DNA from: Lytechinus variegatus
Lineage: Eukaryota > Echinodermata > Echinoidea > Temnopleuroida > Toxopneustidae
Assembly (NCBI RefSeq): GCF_018143015.1
Contig: NC_054754.1
Span: 25,434,894 to 25,498,893, forward strand
Direction of reading: 5' to 3'
Length of the DNA: 64,000 nt
Of the stretch, positions 21,302-50,832 are shown piece after piece. Position numbers and translations under genes: made by a program. The notes beneath the pieces are model-generated. The model did not search any database and was not told where the DNA came from. It worked only from the letters and a program-made list of their open reading frames with translations. Positions within the stretch are counted from its first letter, which is position 1, and the number at the start of each line of letters is the position of its first letter.

Positions 21302-22801
21302 TTAGTGACTTTGGCAACATGACCTGGAGTGGATGAGGCGAATGAAATTCTTTCGGAACCGTGGGTTTGTCACCGCATAAATGATCGGATTGACCGTCGA
21401 GTTCAACCACACGAGGTCCCCCGTTAAAGTGGTGACTAAAGGAGGCACGGAGCCTCTTTCAGAAAAACAATCATACATCTTAACCACAGCAAATGGCATC
21501 CAACAGATCACAAAAACAATAACCAACGTACTCAGCATAAGAGCAGCATGTTGGATCCGTGACACCTGGCGATTTTCGTGGATGCGGAATCGAACTGAAG
21601 ACTTCTTTCTTTGACCAAGCTCTTTTGGATCCAGGTCTAAAGGCTCGTGCCTTTCGTGAGGGTACATACTTACAGATACGACTCTTCCGTCACTTCTTAT
21701 AGCTGGTATATTCATAAGTACAGATTCCTTAAGAATGTCCTTTGTGGGTGTGGTATCGCGTTCCTTGATATCACATTGGTAATTTTCTCCTCTAGGTTGT
21801 TCTAGGGCACCGCTGATTGATGGGACAGTATTTATGAACTCATCGGTTCCGCTTTTTCTTTTATCATGTTCTTCATCGAAATCGTAATGAGATTCGGTGA
21901 AACCTTGGTAAATGCTGTTGTCCTGGTTATAGTCTCGGGAGCTGTATCCTTCCATTTTCGTGTTATTCGTTTTATCAATTTCAACGCCACCTGTCTCAGT
22001 GGCTATCCGTGTACCATTCCTATCTGCACTAGCTGCAGTGATGACATTTATCTGACTATGGGAGCTGCTTTTCGAATTCCCTCTGAAACGCCTGTGTTGT
22101 AAACAAATCCGTATAAATAGTGTGATGTTTAGATACAAAATACAAAACGAGGGCAGTATGACCAGGATGGTGACAATGATCACACCTAGGGAACCATCGA
22201 CCATCTGGGAAGTGTCGCAGGTTTCCAGAGCATGGTCTACTTCCCCGAAGATTGAGGGCCACGATAACAGAAGTGTAGGGATAACTACCAGGGGTACCAG
22301 CCAACTCACCGCGATCATCATCCTTGATCTCCGCGTGGTTTGAAAGGATCGGTATCTCAATTTCTTGATCACTATCCAATACCGATCAAGACTTATGTTG
22401 ATCAAACTCATTACTCCTACAGTGACAACGAAGTAATCGAACGCCATGTAGAGCTTGCAAAGGGTGTCACCGAGAACCCATCTCTTCAATATTAAGAGTT
22501 GCAGGTAAACGGGTATTGATACACACCCGACCATTAGGTCAGCAACGGAAAGACTGAGGATAAATCGATTACCTGGTATATTTCGAATGTTGCGATCCTG
22601 ACGGTAGGACAGTATGACCAAGGTGTTTCCAGTTATGGTAACGATGATTACCAAGATTCCAACAACCGTTTTCAAGATATCAGACCATGATTGAAAGGCA
22701 ACTGATGGAATCATCTTGAGAGATAGTGTGGTAGAGTAAGACCCTGTGGGAATGATTGAGGCCATTGATGCGGTTACCAATTGATAGATACCTTGAGTCA
22801 C
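21302..22801 (-). CDS. Class A GPCR, aminergic-like orphan (499 aa, intronless)
   Basis: A single uninterrupted frame encodes seven membrane helices. Hallmarks: GN (N59, TM1), SVADL (D88, TM2), C115 and C195 for the TM3-ECL2 disulfide, D122 in TM3 (aminergic position 3.32), DRY at 139-141, W167 in TM4, P217 in TM5, CWMP (433-436) in TM6 and NPIIY (471-475) in TM7. Intracellular loop 3 is very long (about residues 235-415) and rich in Ser, Thr and charge; the tail is short with a CC pair (probable palmitoylation). D3.32 followed by Tyr and a Trp at 7.43 recall histamine H3/H4 and muscarinic receptors. The muscarinic Asn 6.52 and the H3 acidic residue in TM5 are absent, so the ligand is open. 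It would signal through G proteins at the plasma membrane. The first Met gives a 40-residue N-terminus; later Met residues at 13 and 30 are possible starts. Confidence 0.92.
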   Translation of the reverse strand: MTQGIYQLVTASMASIIPTGSYSTTLSLKMIPSVAFQSWSDILKTVVGILVIIVTITGNTLVILSYRQDRNIRNIPGNRFILSLSVADLMVGCVSIPVYLQLLILKRWVLGDTLCKLYMAFDYFVVTVGVMSLINISLDRYWIVIKKLRYRSFQTTRRSRMMIAVSWLVPLVVIPTLLLSWPSIFGEVDHALETCDTSQMVDGSLGVIIVTILVILPSFCILYLNITLFIRICLQHRRFRGNSKSSSHSQINVITAASADRNGTRIATETGGVEIDKTNNTKMEGYSSRDYNQDNSIYQGFTESHYDFDEEHDKRKSGTDEFINTVPSISGALEQPRGENYQCDIKERDTTPTKDILKESVLMNIPAIRSDGRVVSVSMYPHERHEPLDLDPKELGQRKKSSVRFRIHENRQVSRIQHAALMLSTLVIVFVICWMPFAVVKMYDCFSERGSVPPLVTTLTGDLVWLNSTVNPIIYAVTNPRFRKNFIRLIHSRSCCQSH

Positions 22802-23800
22802 TGAGGGTAGCTATTCAGTCGTAGGACAGATGAAAGAGAATCTAAAAATCGTATGAATCCACTTGCATCCTGTTAGGCGGTCGTGTCATTTATTTCTGTC
22901 GCCAAAGCTTGTTCTTTTACTTTGCCGATTCACCCGCGCCCAATTATGGACACTAATTGTGCTAATATTAGCAAGCGAACATGCTTTAGTATTCTGAGGC
23001 AGAGATAGCTAACTTTTTAGAATGATCCTGAATTTTTTATGAGCGTAATAATCGTCATATTTCTCTCTTTGTCTCTCTCACACATTTATACCTTCAAAAT
23101 ACATACTTTAATATCTTTCTCTCACAGGCACACACACACCCTTTCCTGAATTTTCTTTTTCTCATATACACATGCACACATGATACGCACACACGTCATC
23201 ATCCCTGCACACTTTAACTCCCTCTCTCTGTCACACACACACACGCTCTCATACACAATCCACCTCTCTCTCATTCACCCACCCCATCACACACGTATAC
23301 TTTTTAACTCTTTCCTCACGCACACACCCTCAAACACACTTCCCCCACCTCCCCCCCTCTCTCTCCCTCTCCTCATGTGAATTTCCCTGATCTCGCACTT
23401 TCATAGGGTACCAACTCTGAATCGGTTGCATTTACGACATCAACATTCGAACACTATTAGTATTAATCATTATGTGAAACATACTTCAAATTTCAAGAAA
23501 GAACAAAATATCTTTATTTCCATTGAAAGACTGCTTATTGATTCTTTCCACCAAAGATTCACAAATAGTACTGTATATTTTTTTTTTAAGTGAAACTTGT
23601 CGGTATAATTTAGACCCGAAATACAAGATGACACATTTCTCCTTATAAACAAGTGATTAAAAACAAAAGACGTATATGCAATTTATCGTCAGCTCTGAAA
23701 CTTAGGATGAAACTGGTGATAGAGTTCACCAATTTTCGACATAGAACTCCCAGCCGTTCTTTGTCATGTGATGGATATTGCTATACATTTACTCTGTTAT
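22802..23800. other. Upstream of the GPCR; CA/CT-rich low-complexity tract
   Basis: Contains the 5' flank of the GPCR and, at about 23060-23370, a CACACA/CTCTCT-rich low-complexity run. No other gene seen. Confidence 0.5.
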
Positions 23801-23819
23801 TAAATCCTCCGTAGGTCTG

Positions 23820-23966
23820 AGATTGAACTCCCCAAATGTTCTTCACTTTCGGGGGGGAGGCACACTTCTGTTTTAACGGCATTTCTTTCATTACGAATTT
23901 TAATTTTGACTCTTAAAAGGGGGTACGGGCCGGCTTTGCCCCCCCCCCCCTGTATCCGCCAGTGGA
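23820..23966. repeat. Truncated hAT-like element end
   Basis: The right end CCCCTGTATCCGCCAGTG is the inverse of the CAGTGGCGGATAC-type terminus, with a poly-C run beside it. The left terminus is missing. Confidence 0.5.
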
Positions 23967-24473
23967 TAAATCGTCTTCCCATAATCATTATTATGGCAAA
24001 ATGCATCAACATGATAAACATGATAAAGATGAACTTTAAGAGTAAAATATTCAGCACTGTGACGTGCATAAAGTAAAAACATGTAAACTAATATTGATTT
24101 TTGTTTGTAATCCCCGTCCCCCCAAAAAAACTATTTACAAGTAGACAGTACACTATTTGAAGAAAGGGAATATATGATAATTTTAATAATAACAAAAAGA
24201 ACAAGAATTTTACTCCAGTATTGACTAGCTTAGAATATTGGGACTGGATATGCAGCTGTAACAATATAAGCATACAAGTAAAATTGTTTTGTTTGAGAAA
24301 AATCCCGGAACCGTTTTCTTTTAACACTAAAATGCCTAAGTTCCAATTTTGTGCATTTTTTGTTTTTTTTACAAAATTTAATAGGGCACGTAGAGTACAA
24401 ATATGATCGACTCTGGGTAGAATAAAACGTACACAGTAAAACATTTGCTCTTATAGTTGTAACTCGTTACTCT

Positions 24474-24548
24474 TATTGAATGAATGAATGAACGAAATGA
24501 ACGAATGAATGAATGAAATGAATAAATGAATGGACGAATGAATGTTAG
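24474..24548. repeat. (GAAT)n tetranucleotide tract
   Basis: Imperfect GAATGAATGAACGAAATGAA units, possibly the 3' tail of a lost LINE. Confidence 0.7.
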
Positions 24549-24909
24549 CTTAATAACCACAACCTACAAATCTCTATTTACAAAAGACATTATGTTAAAT
24601 ACACACAGATGGAAGAACAAATATTTCCATGTTTAGATCTTCTGTATGCATAAAGTCAACACTCTAAAACGAACCGAATCTTTCATCTAGATCCTTAACA
24701 TATTAATTAATTCAGTGTTATTGGCCGATCTGTGAAACGCACTAGATATTTTGTGCGACTAGTGTTCATTCTATACGAATCTGGTCAGGTTTTATCTGAA
24801 CAAATCCAGTATGACTAAACAATATTCGGGGTCTATTTCTTAGTAGTTAAAAAACTAAGGTAGACGCCCTTGAACCCCCCCCCCGTGCTGACAATATTCC
24901 CTTCCTTCA

Positions 24910-24915
24910 TTTATT
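24910..24915 (-). promoter_or_regulatory. Candidate poly(A) signal AATAAA of the fibropellin-like gene
   Basis: AATAAA on the minus strand about 16 bases after the stop codon. Very close to the stop, so a distal site may be used instead. Confidence 0.35.
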
Positions 24916-24931
24916 CATTCCTGACATCAAG

Positions 24932-42500
<17,569 letters not shown>

Positions 42501-43270
42501 TTTAATGACTTCTTACCTGGTCAGAAAGAAAGAAATACAAGCAATGATGCTTGCTGTTAATGACCAAACGAAACGAAGTCCGCGGAGTACGAATACCGAG
42601 TGAACTCGTCAGAATCGACCGCACCTTTTTCTCTCGCGTCTCCCTTTCCATGCACTTCAAATGGTCTGTGATTTGTCGACACTCCCTTGTGCTTCTACAG
42701 GTTGTACCCCAACTAGGGATTCTTACAAAACCTGTTTTTATCGGCGGGGTTATTGTCACTGATTTCGTACAATGGCGTTAAGCTATTGTTAATATCTGTT
42801 AATATCATATCTAAGAGAGGGTTGATTGAGGGGTCGCTTGATCGGTATCGTGCATGTGTATAGAGAAGGGCCTCTTTTCAGAGAGGTCAAATATTTTGCG
42901 GGTCGTGCAACATGAATGGAAATATTGAATTATTCAAACTTAAAGAGACAACATCAAGGTCGCTTTTCTATTCGGAAGAAGTAAATAGCTGCATGGTCGT
43001 ACATAATTGTAGTTCATCCTTGTGCATTCCGAAATATGGACAACAATAATGAAGTTCCAATAGTTCATCCAGAAATTCTTTGAGCTCTCAGATATGTTCT
43101 GTAACATCAGATAGAACTGTTAAATGGATCGTTTATAATTCATACATTAACTGGCAAGAACGATAAAAATGTATTTAATGACTGCATAAAATGTTGAATT
43201 CGAACTGTTTATATGTATTCTCACAATTGAATGTTGCAATTGTATCCCTATAGACCTATTATAATCGATA
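42501..43270 (-). promoter_or_regulatory. 5' flank of the fibropellin-like gene
   Basis: Region upstream of the signal-peptide exon. A pyrimidine tract followed by ACCAG (about 42520-42540, minus strand) could be the acceptor of a 5' UTR intron, so the promoter may lie further out. No TATA box assigned. Confidence 0.3.
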
Positions 43271-43277
43271 CAAGGTA

Positions 43278-45480
43278 TCATTGTTTAGCATTTGTAACAA
43301 TGATAATGAAAAATACTGTCGTTTGCGCCCTGCTGGATACCCATTTAGCTTGAATTATATTGAGAGAATGGAGTGTTATATACAAATTGTTGATTGACGC
43401 CTTGCCAAAAGATGTGAGCTCGCGATAGGGTTCGATAACATGATATTCTGAATACAGAATAGAGATTTGATTTGTTTTCAATCTCATTAATGATTTGTCC
43501 AGCTTAATGTATAACAGTGACACCAACAAATCTTGACGTTTCAACTTTAGGAATAATGTTATCGTTCAGTTTAACCTCTACGTGATCAAAATCAAAATGC
43601 CTAGTGGACTTTTGGAATATCATATACTTGTACATTTTATAGTTAATTGTAAGCTTATTTCAACTAAACCATAGGCAAGCATTTCTAATTCAGTGTTAGC
43701 AAGATTACACAATTAATCAAGATTTCTATTAGGATATATGAGAAACGAATGGATTTTTATGAACGGTATAAGTCATTAATAAACAAGAAAATAAAAAGAA
43801 GGGGCCAAATAATGACCCTTGGGGCACCCCACATGTCTTGTAGTCCGACTGAATATATCCTGTGCCTTGTTCACGATTGGAAAGGTAACTACAAAAAGGG
43901 TCATGTGCAATTCCACACATGTCATTATTATTAAAGGGATACTCCAGGCTGAAGATCTAAATAAATAGAGTAAAATTGACAGAGCAAAATGATGAGAAGT
44001 TCATCGAAATTGGATAACAAAGTTGTTCAAACTTAAATTTTAGCAATATTTTGTGAAAACAGTTATATGCACGTCTCACGAATATTCATTAGGTCGGCTG
44101 ATGGTGTCACATCCCCACTTTCTTTTATGTTATGTTAGTATATGAAATCATAACTGTTTAATTTGTTTTCATACATGTATAAAAGATGTGTCTCCATTAT
44201 AATGAAATAAGTTGCAGCAATAAATAACTAATGCGATTAATCAGTTTTCAATCCAATTGTATTAGTACTTGGTATTTAAAAAAAAACTAATTTATATAAT
44301 GAAATACGAAAGAACAAGTGGGGATATGACATCATCAGTTCACTCATTGAATATTTATGAAGACATACCTAGAACTGTTTTACCGGAATAATGCAAATCT
44401 GTAAAATTCAATAATATCAATATTTGTTATTCTATTTGGTTCAAATTTCCAGCAATTTGTTTTGTGAATTTTACTCTATTTATTAACCTGGAGTATCCCT
44501 TTAACTTTGATAAGAAGATCGTATGATCAATAAATGTCAAAGCTTTTGATAAATCAAATAAATGTTCCGATTGCAAAGGAGTCATGTTCGAAAGAATCAA
44601 TTATTTTATTTGTTAATTCAAGGAGTGCCAATTTGAGTTGAATAGTTGCCACGGAAACCATATTGTGATTCAAAAACCATTTACTATTTTCAAGAAAATT
44701 AGGTTATTTTGTAAATCACTCCAATATTTCTGAAAAACTGTAGAAAAAATAAGATATATGGGCCTATCATTATTAACCTCTCTTTTCTCCCCATTTTTAA
44801 ATACATGCGTGATTGTGACTATACTCTCTTGTTCTTGAAATACTCCAGTAATAAGTGATAGGTTGCATATAAATATGACATACATGTTTACTGATTGATG
44901 GAATAATAATTTTAGGTCGGGAGAACATTCGTCTAGACCAGGGGCCTTGTTATTGTCAAAAACACATGACAATACCTACATATTATTTCCCGTTGACTTA
45001 CAGGAGACAAAATCAAAGATTTAGAGTTTGGTTCGGGTATGTTCTAAAATCTATTTGACATTGGACAGAAAGATTGGCTAACTTAGAGCCTATTTCAACA
45101 AAGAAATTGTTCAATGCATTTGCAATTTGGAGGAAGTCGGTATCGACTTCTCCATCACATATTAAAAACTTGTGGTGTATTCCTAGTTTTATTCAGTATT
45201 GATTTGATAAGATTACCAGCGTTTTTGTAGTTGTCAAAGTTGGATTTATAGTAATATTTTTTTTGTTTGACTTGTTTGCTTGTTTAAGAGAATCTTTACA
45301 TTCGTTTCATTTATGGTTTGTTGTAAAGATCGGCAGACGGAGTCAACATACGGAGCGAAAAGTAAGCCTCTTCTCTTAGCTACTGTGATAATGAATGGAT
45401 AAAAGATTTTTTAACGAAATGAATGAAATTAAAATCAGCATTCAACTTAATTACATCGACCCATTGTATTCCTGCTTCTT
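43278..45480 (-). pseudogene. CR1-type LINE relic, split by a TTAA MITE
   Basis: On the minus strand, NNKAPGLDECSPDLKLLF and GEKREVNNDRPIYLI (44670-44972), then a KAFD-like AKAFDI (about 44540), then, after the MITE, DPFCSYLSNREQ and CGVPQGSLFGPFFLF (43729-43920), and possibly C-terminal LNIIQAKW (43278-43544). The order is right for a CR1-type RT but frames are broken. Confidence 0.7.
43935..44500. mobile_element. TTAA-flanked palindromic MITE, family TTAA-1, inserted in the LINE relic
   Basis: TTAA at 43931-43934 and 44501-44504. Ends AGGGATACTCCAGGCTGAAG and AACCTGGAGTATCCCT are inverted copies. Arms share TAAATAGAGTAAAATT, AGCAATATTTTGTGAAAACAG and CACATCCCCACTT with 19420-19958. 566 bp, non-coding. 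Confidence 0.88.
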
Positions 45481-45499
45481 ATATCACCTTATTAGTTTC

Positions 45500-46284
45500 A
45501 GGAGTTTATGGGACATGTTTTTTTTTCATGTTTCGTAGGTGACCTCAGTCTCTTCATCCATTTCTGCCCCGTTATGAGACGTGATACAGTTTTTGTGATT
45601 GCATTTGGTGATTCTCCATAAACTTTGAAAAAAAATACTTCCAACGATATTCTATTCATGGCACTCCTTAATCTTTTATTCCCATTCTTAACATCCACAG
45701 AACAATACAAAGAAAATATGCCACTAGAACAGGGTTTGGCGTTATTCTTCATTGCGGTTTGTTCATTGCCAAAATAATGATCACTATTATCAATCCACAC
45801 TCTGTCAGTCATGAAGAATGCGTATATCCGTTGAATGGGTATTTACGTCCTTTCAGCCAGTCGTTTTTACGATGATATTCATATCCCGGGTTTATATTTC
45901 ATTATTCTCAGCGGGAATGACTATTATATTGAATTCTTCTCTCCTTTCTTCAAAGAAAAAGCTTGCCATAAAGCTTCATTAGCTTACATATCTCAAGGTG
46001 GCTTTATTTGGATTTCATTCATTTTTCTTAACAAGCCGTGATACTAGTTCGCTCACGGGGCATAGCGATGACCTTATTTCCGATAAAAGTCACACTCTTG
46101 TGATTTTCATGATGTTGTTTTCATGTCACCATATTTCATCAGCTAATTCTCTTTCGTTTCTAATACACTCAAAGTGAAGCATTATTATACAATCAAACAT
46201 GTCGTACATAAAAGAGAATAGAAAATGGCCCCTGGTGAAAGGTCCCGAGAAAGGTGGCCTTTATGGTCAAGATCTTGAACACAT
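45500..46284. other. Unassigned DNA; no gene supported
   Basis: Open frames on both strands (45498-45812 minus; 45835-46041 plus) carry no recognisable domain; the minus one may be the decayed upstream part of the LINE relic. Confidence 0.35.
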
Positions 46285-46509
46285 TGGGTGATTTCAAGTC
46301 CGGTGTTGGCCTTGGTGTTGGTTTTGAAATTTGGATTGCTTCCCTAGCTCCAAAACTTATTTAGAGTTTGCAAAAACTGATCCAGATCACATTATTGACA
46401 TCTCAACAACTAGTGAGTGACTTTTCGGAACCATCTCATTTTACGTTTAGTCTTATAATCGTGTAAAACACCAACTCCAAAAGGTCAACACCTTACTTAA
46501 AATCACCCA
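46285..46509. mobile_element. MITE with TGGGTGATTTYAAGT terminal inverted repeats
   Basis: Left TTGGGTGATTTCAAGTCCGG then TGTTGGCC; right GGTCAACACC then TTACTTAAAATCACCCA. The inverted ends are about 26 bp with a few mismatches. 225 bp, non-coding; no clear target duplication. Confidence 0.7.
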
Positions 46510-46706
46510 TTAATTGCTTCAAAATAGGAGATTACCCATATAATACCGTCTGATGCTGTCATCATAACGGGTAGCCGCTATATAAAACAGTGTTTGAAAC
46601 CGTATTCAAAGCATTATATATCAAAGCACTTCACAAAACTTATAGGTCATGATGTAAACATAACATAGAATGGCATTATAGTATCTATCTATCAAAACAT
46701 ATATAG

Positions 46707-46850
46707 CAGGGGCCGCGGAAACGGGGGGGGGGGGCTTTAGCCCCCCACACTTTTTTCCAAATCCGTGTAAAAAACCCCAAAATGACAATACGAGTGCATG
46801 GTCAGCCCCCGGCCCCCCCCCCCCCCCCCGAAACCGTTCCGCGGCCCCTG
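46707..46850. mobile_element. 144-bp palindromic MITE, CAGGGGCCGCGGAAACGG ends
   Basis: Starts CAGGGGCCGCGGAAACGG and ends CCGTTCCGCGGCCCCTG, an inverted pair with one base difference. Long poly-G and poly-C runs lie just inside both ends, as in the hAT-like elements here. Target duplication unclear. Confidence 0.8.
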
Positions 46851-47829
46851 CATAGCACATAATGTTTTCAAATTTCATTCATTTTTGCTATAATAATCTT
46901 ACCAAACGTACCTCAACTTTTCATCTTGCTTCGGCCAACACAAGTTTTTGGCTATTTTTAGGGCCTATATTTCTCTTGATGAAAAAATATATAGTTTTTT
47001 ATTTATCCCTTTTTCGTAATTTCTGGCTTACAGATCTCAGGAAGCCCAAAATATTTTGATTCTTATGATAAAAGAATATGTCAGATGGAATAGATATTTC
47101 ACATTAAAAAAATTATGAAACGGGAAATGTCCAGGGGTTACAGTCATTTTCTTTTTTTTGGGGGGGGGCAAGTCCCTCCGTTTTACTCTAAAATACAAAA
47201 ATCATTTGAGGTAGCGTCATTTTTAGAATTGTGTTTATCAAATCTCATTATGTTATGTTTTGGTATTCTGTTTTGTAATAATCTTTACTCTGTTTAACCT
47301 ATGTCCGTTATATTAAGTATTACATTGTAAAAGGAAACCAATAAATGAAATAAAATAATGGACTTAGGGAGTTCATTTAAGCTCTTTTACATATTCCTCT
47401 TATGCTATTTAATTTGTAATTTTGTTTTTTGATAATTACATCTAATTTAAGTTTTAATTTTGTTTTTTTTATAATATATTTTGGAGCGTTTTAAGAAACT
47501 TTTGGATATATTAATAATCAATGGCGGACAGATGGGGGTTGAGGATTCTTGCGCCCACCCCTTTTGATCGCTCGATTGCAACTTTTTATAATATTTTTTT
47601 CGCGCAATATGTTATATCTAGCACCCCCCCAACACACACACAAAAAAGTGATCATAATGCCACAGTTATATAGTAATCAGTTGCAAATCTATTTGGGACG
47701 ATATTATAGGAGCTCCACTTCAATGGCGGTTTCATGACAGTATCATGCATTCTCATGGCGACAAAAAAATATCTGACAAGGGGAACTGAAATTTGGGAAG
47801 CAATCGGAGAGGCTCTCCGTAGACCTCAC
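46851..47829. other. Repeat-derived DNA; no gene supported
   Basis: Includes a LINE-like 3' tail near 47320-47360 (CCAATAAATGAAATAAAATA) and a fragment with poly-C and CACACA (47620-47645). Confidence 0.35.
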
Positions 47830-48070
47830 ACACTGTTAGAAAAATATTGGGTAAGATTTAAACCAGCCCGGGGTAATTATGTATCCAACTAACTTGGGGC
47901 AGTATTTTACCCATTTTGTCCAGTAAGGTTAAGATATAAGCAGCAATTACTTTAGAATGGGCAAAATCTTTATCACAATGGATAAATAAAATTCCCGGAA
48001 GAAGTGCCAAATGTTGGTTGGACACATTATTATATTACCCTCATTTCTACCCAATATTTTTTTAGAGTGT
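47830..48070. mobile_element. MITE with AGAAAAATATTGGGTA inverted ends
   Basis: Left ACACTGTTAGAAAAATATTG then GGTA; right TACCC then AATATTTTTTTAGAGTGT. The ends are inverted copies. 241 bp, AT-rich, non-coding. Confidence 0.65.
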
Positions 48071-50832
48071 AATCCCCACCAGCGTTCTGATGTTAAGCAC
48101 AAAAAATAACCATGTTCCCAATCCTTTATACCCCCCCCCCCACCGCCGACATACATCGGTGGGCTGCATGGTAGTCGGCCATGTAAGTCAAGGTTACCAT
48201 CATGAAAGAGCTTAACCAGAGGCTCTTTCAGACTCGTCATTATGTGGGCGGTAGCTATTGTTCCAGCAGTTTATTATCCGATCTGTTGGTAATGATGAGA
48301 AGGCGATGAACTACTGTAATACCTTATTTTATAATTCACTTGTTTATTCGGAAAGGACGCCATACGTGTATTCTGACTCTGGCATGCTTTTGCGGTGAAC
48401 AAAAAAGATTAAACGTGACATAAATGAAATAAAAAATAAAAAATAAAAAATATAGATATCATTTCATTCCGTTTACATGGTTTAGTTCCATTTCAAACAT
48501 TTACAATATGTTTCGTTCCATAAGCAATACATGCATAATAAGACCCCCCCCCCCCCTGAAAAGAAAATAAATGACAACAGTACATAATAGACCTGTCGGG
48601 AGAGGGACATCAATGGCTACAAGTGGGATAGTTAATTAGGCAGTGTCCACCTCCTTTTGCACCAGGCTGACACTATCGGGTGTTGAACTTATTGACACCA
48701 GTTCGCATCCCTTAACGGCCCAACATGAGGTGTTAAATTACACCCTCGTGATCGAACATAACACCCTAAAATATTATTGTAAAAGTAATAGCTGAAGGTA
48801 TTGCAATACTAATACCCATAGATGTTGATATAATACAAACGATTTTCACGCCAGAATAAAGTGAACTGTGCGGTTAACCCGATCAACGCCACATTTTTTG
48901 CAGTGTGCGTGTGTGTGTGTGGGGGGGGGGCAGCTTCCAAGGTGGGGGCTGGCGACGTTACGCTTTGAAGATGTATGTGAATTCCTCTCATTTGATGGGG
49001 AATATTATCTGAGTCATAAATACCACTTTAGACAGCAAAATTTCATGTTTTTAAACATACTAATTAAACCTCAACACAAAGTGTGATAGGCAGTGAAAGA
49101 GGATTGTAATATCGCCAGCCCCCCCCCCCCCTCAAAGAAGATAGATGCAGGCTATTACCATGCATGTAAACGTAGTGTGAAACTTTGCATTTTGTGCAAG
49201 CGAGCGTAGTGACCGATCAAGAGACATTTGCTCTAGATTTTTTTTTAATTATCAATATGCCTACAGGATACGATCGAGTATAGTAGTGGGTAAAATGGTG
49301 TGATGTCGATCTCCCAATTATGGATGTTAGATTCGATCGTCATGCGATACGAACCAAGCAAGAAAATTGTCCACCTTCAACGACGAAAAAAAATATCATA
49401 ATATCCACACGATACACGTTTTTAAACTTGCATAAAATTATCCAAATCAATACGGTTTTAGAAAAAAAATTAATCGATCACTTCACATATTTAGCGCTAG
49501 TAAATATTTACGGCAAAATTACAAAAGTGATGGCGAACACAGAGCATGTTATTGGAACATTTTTGGCCCGCCTCTACCCCACACAGTGTTATTTAGCCGA
49601 GTATGCCTAAGCTCGTTCCCTCCCTTTGAAATCACTCCCCCCCCCATCATGTCTGCCCAAATGTCTGACCCCCCACCCTCGCGGGCTTTTCCTGCGTTTG
49701 ATCCCCCTAAATCCGGAACACTGCTCAATGTACCCCCTATATCTCTGGTAAACTCTCATTCCAACCCCCTATCTCAGGACAGACACCCCCCCTTCATCTC
49801 AGGTAAGCTGTCATTACAATGGAGGTTCCCTGGTAACATGATGGAGGACAAAAGAATAGCAAAACCATGAAAACAATGACTTTTCATAGTCTGATGCACA
49901 GGTTTTTATTGTTTGTCCTCCAATATGGCTGCTTGTTGGAACCCTCTTTACCTTAGAAAATATTTATGATGTTCAAAATGAGATCTCAGAATTCAATGCA
50001 GTCACACGAAGCAAAAAAAAACAACTATGTGTTGTATACACGTTCTGTTATCTATTCTCTCTCGCGAGGGTATTGTAATATTGCGCTAAAAAATATCCTT
50101 TATTTTTTAAATTAACGGCAAAAATATCAGATATAAATACATTTCAAGCCGCAATCTCCATACTTAAATAAAGAAAAAAATTATTTCCCCTTCCTTAAAA
50201 TACATTCACTCTTAACAACATCATCCACTCTTATCCAAATCGAATTTCCACAAACTTTCGAAACTAATGATAACAATCAATTAGATATTACGGCGCTGAT
50301 GACATTAAGTTATGTACATTACCACATCACTTTGTTTATTAAAAGTACACTATAATATATAAAATACCTAAAATATTTCTATGTATCCATCAACAGATAA
50401 TCCCCCCCCCCACATACACACTCGCAAACTCGCACACTTGCACTTTCACTTTCAACCGCATTATAATACCACAATTTGATTTTTCCTTTCCACTTTTCTT
50501 TTGCCATATTGCTATTATTTTTATTTGGTTTGATTTATCATTTTCTGCTGCGTTCATAACATTCTTATATAAACTCTTTTCATTACATGTTGGTTACTGG
50601 TTGTCTTATTTTTGCATGAATCATGTAGAGAAAAAAAAAGACTAAATTTTTGCGATAAAGATAAGGCTCTTTTATTGGCCCGTGTAGTTTGGTTTTCTTT
50701 CCCCTTTCTTTTCGAGGTCTCCATCAATTTCAAACTCCAAGCTCAAGATGGCGGGCTCCCACATATTTTTATACATGCATATTTCACCATTTTTAAAGCT
50801 ACAGTCACACAGCCACGTTTTCCACGGATATA
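48071..50832. other. Repeat-rich DNA with poly-C/GT tracts; no gene supported
   Basis: Contains poly-C runs (48131, 48543, 49120, 50401), a GT/G run near 48905-48930 and AT-rich DNA. The open frames lack domains and splice support. Confidence 0.4.

Noticed and set aside
21381..22379. Several ORFs antisense to or out of frame with the GPCR
   Set aside because: Shadow frames of a well-supported 499-residue receptor.
21302..22801. Firm call as a muscarinic acetylcholine receptor
   Set aside because: TM3 is similar, but the Asn 6.52 and Tyr 7.43 typical of muscarinic receptors are absent.
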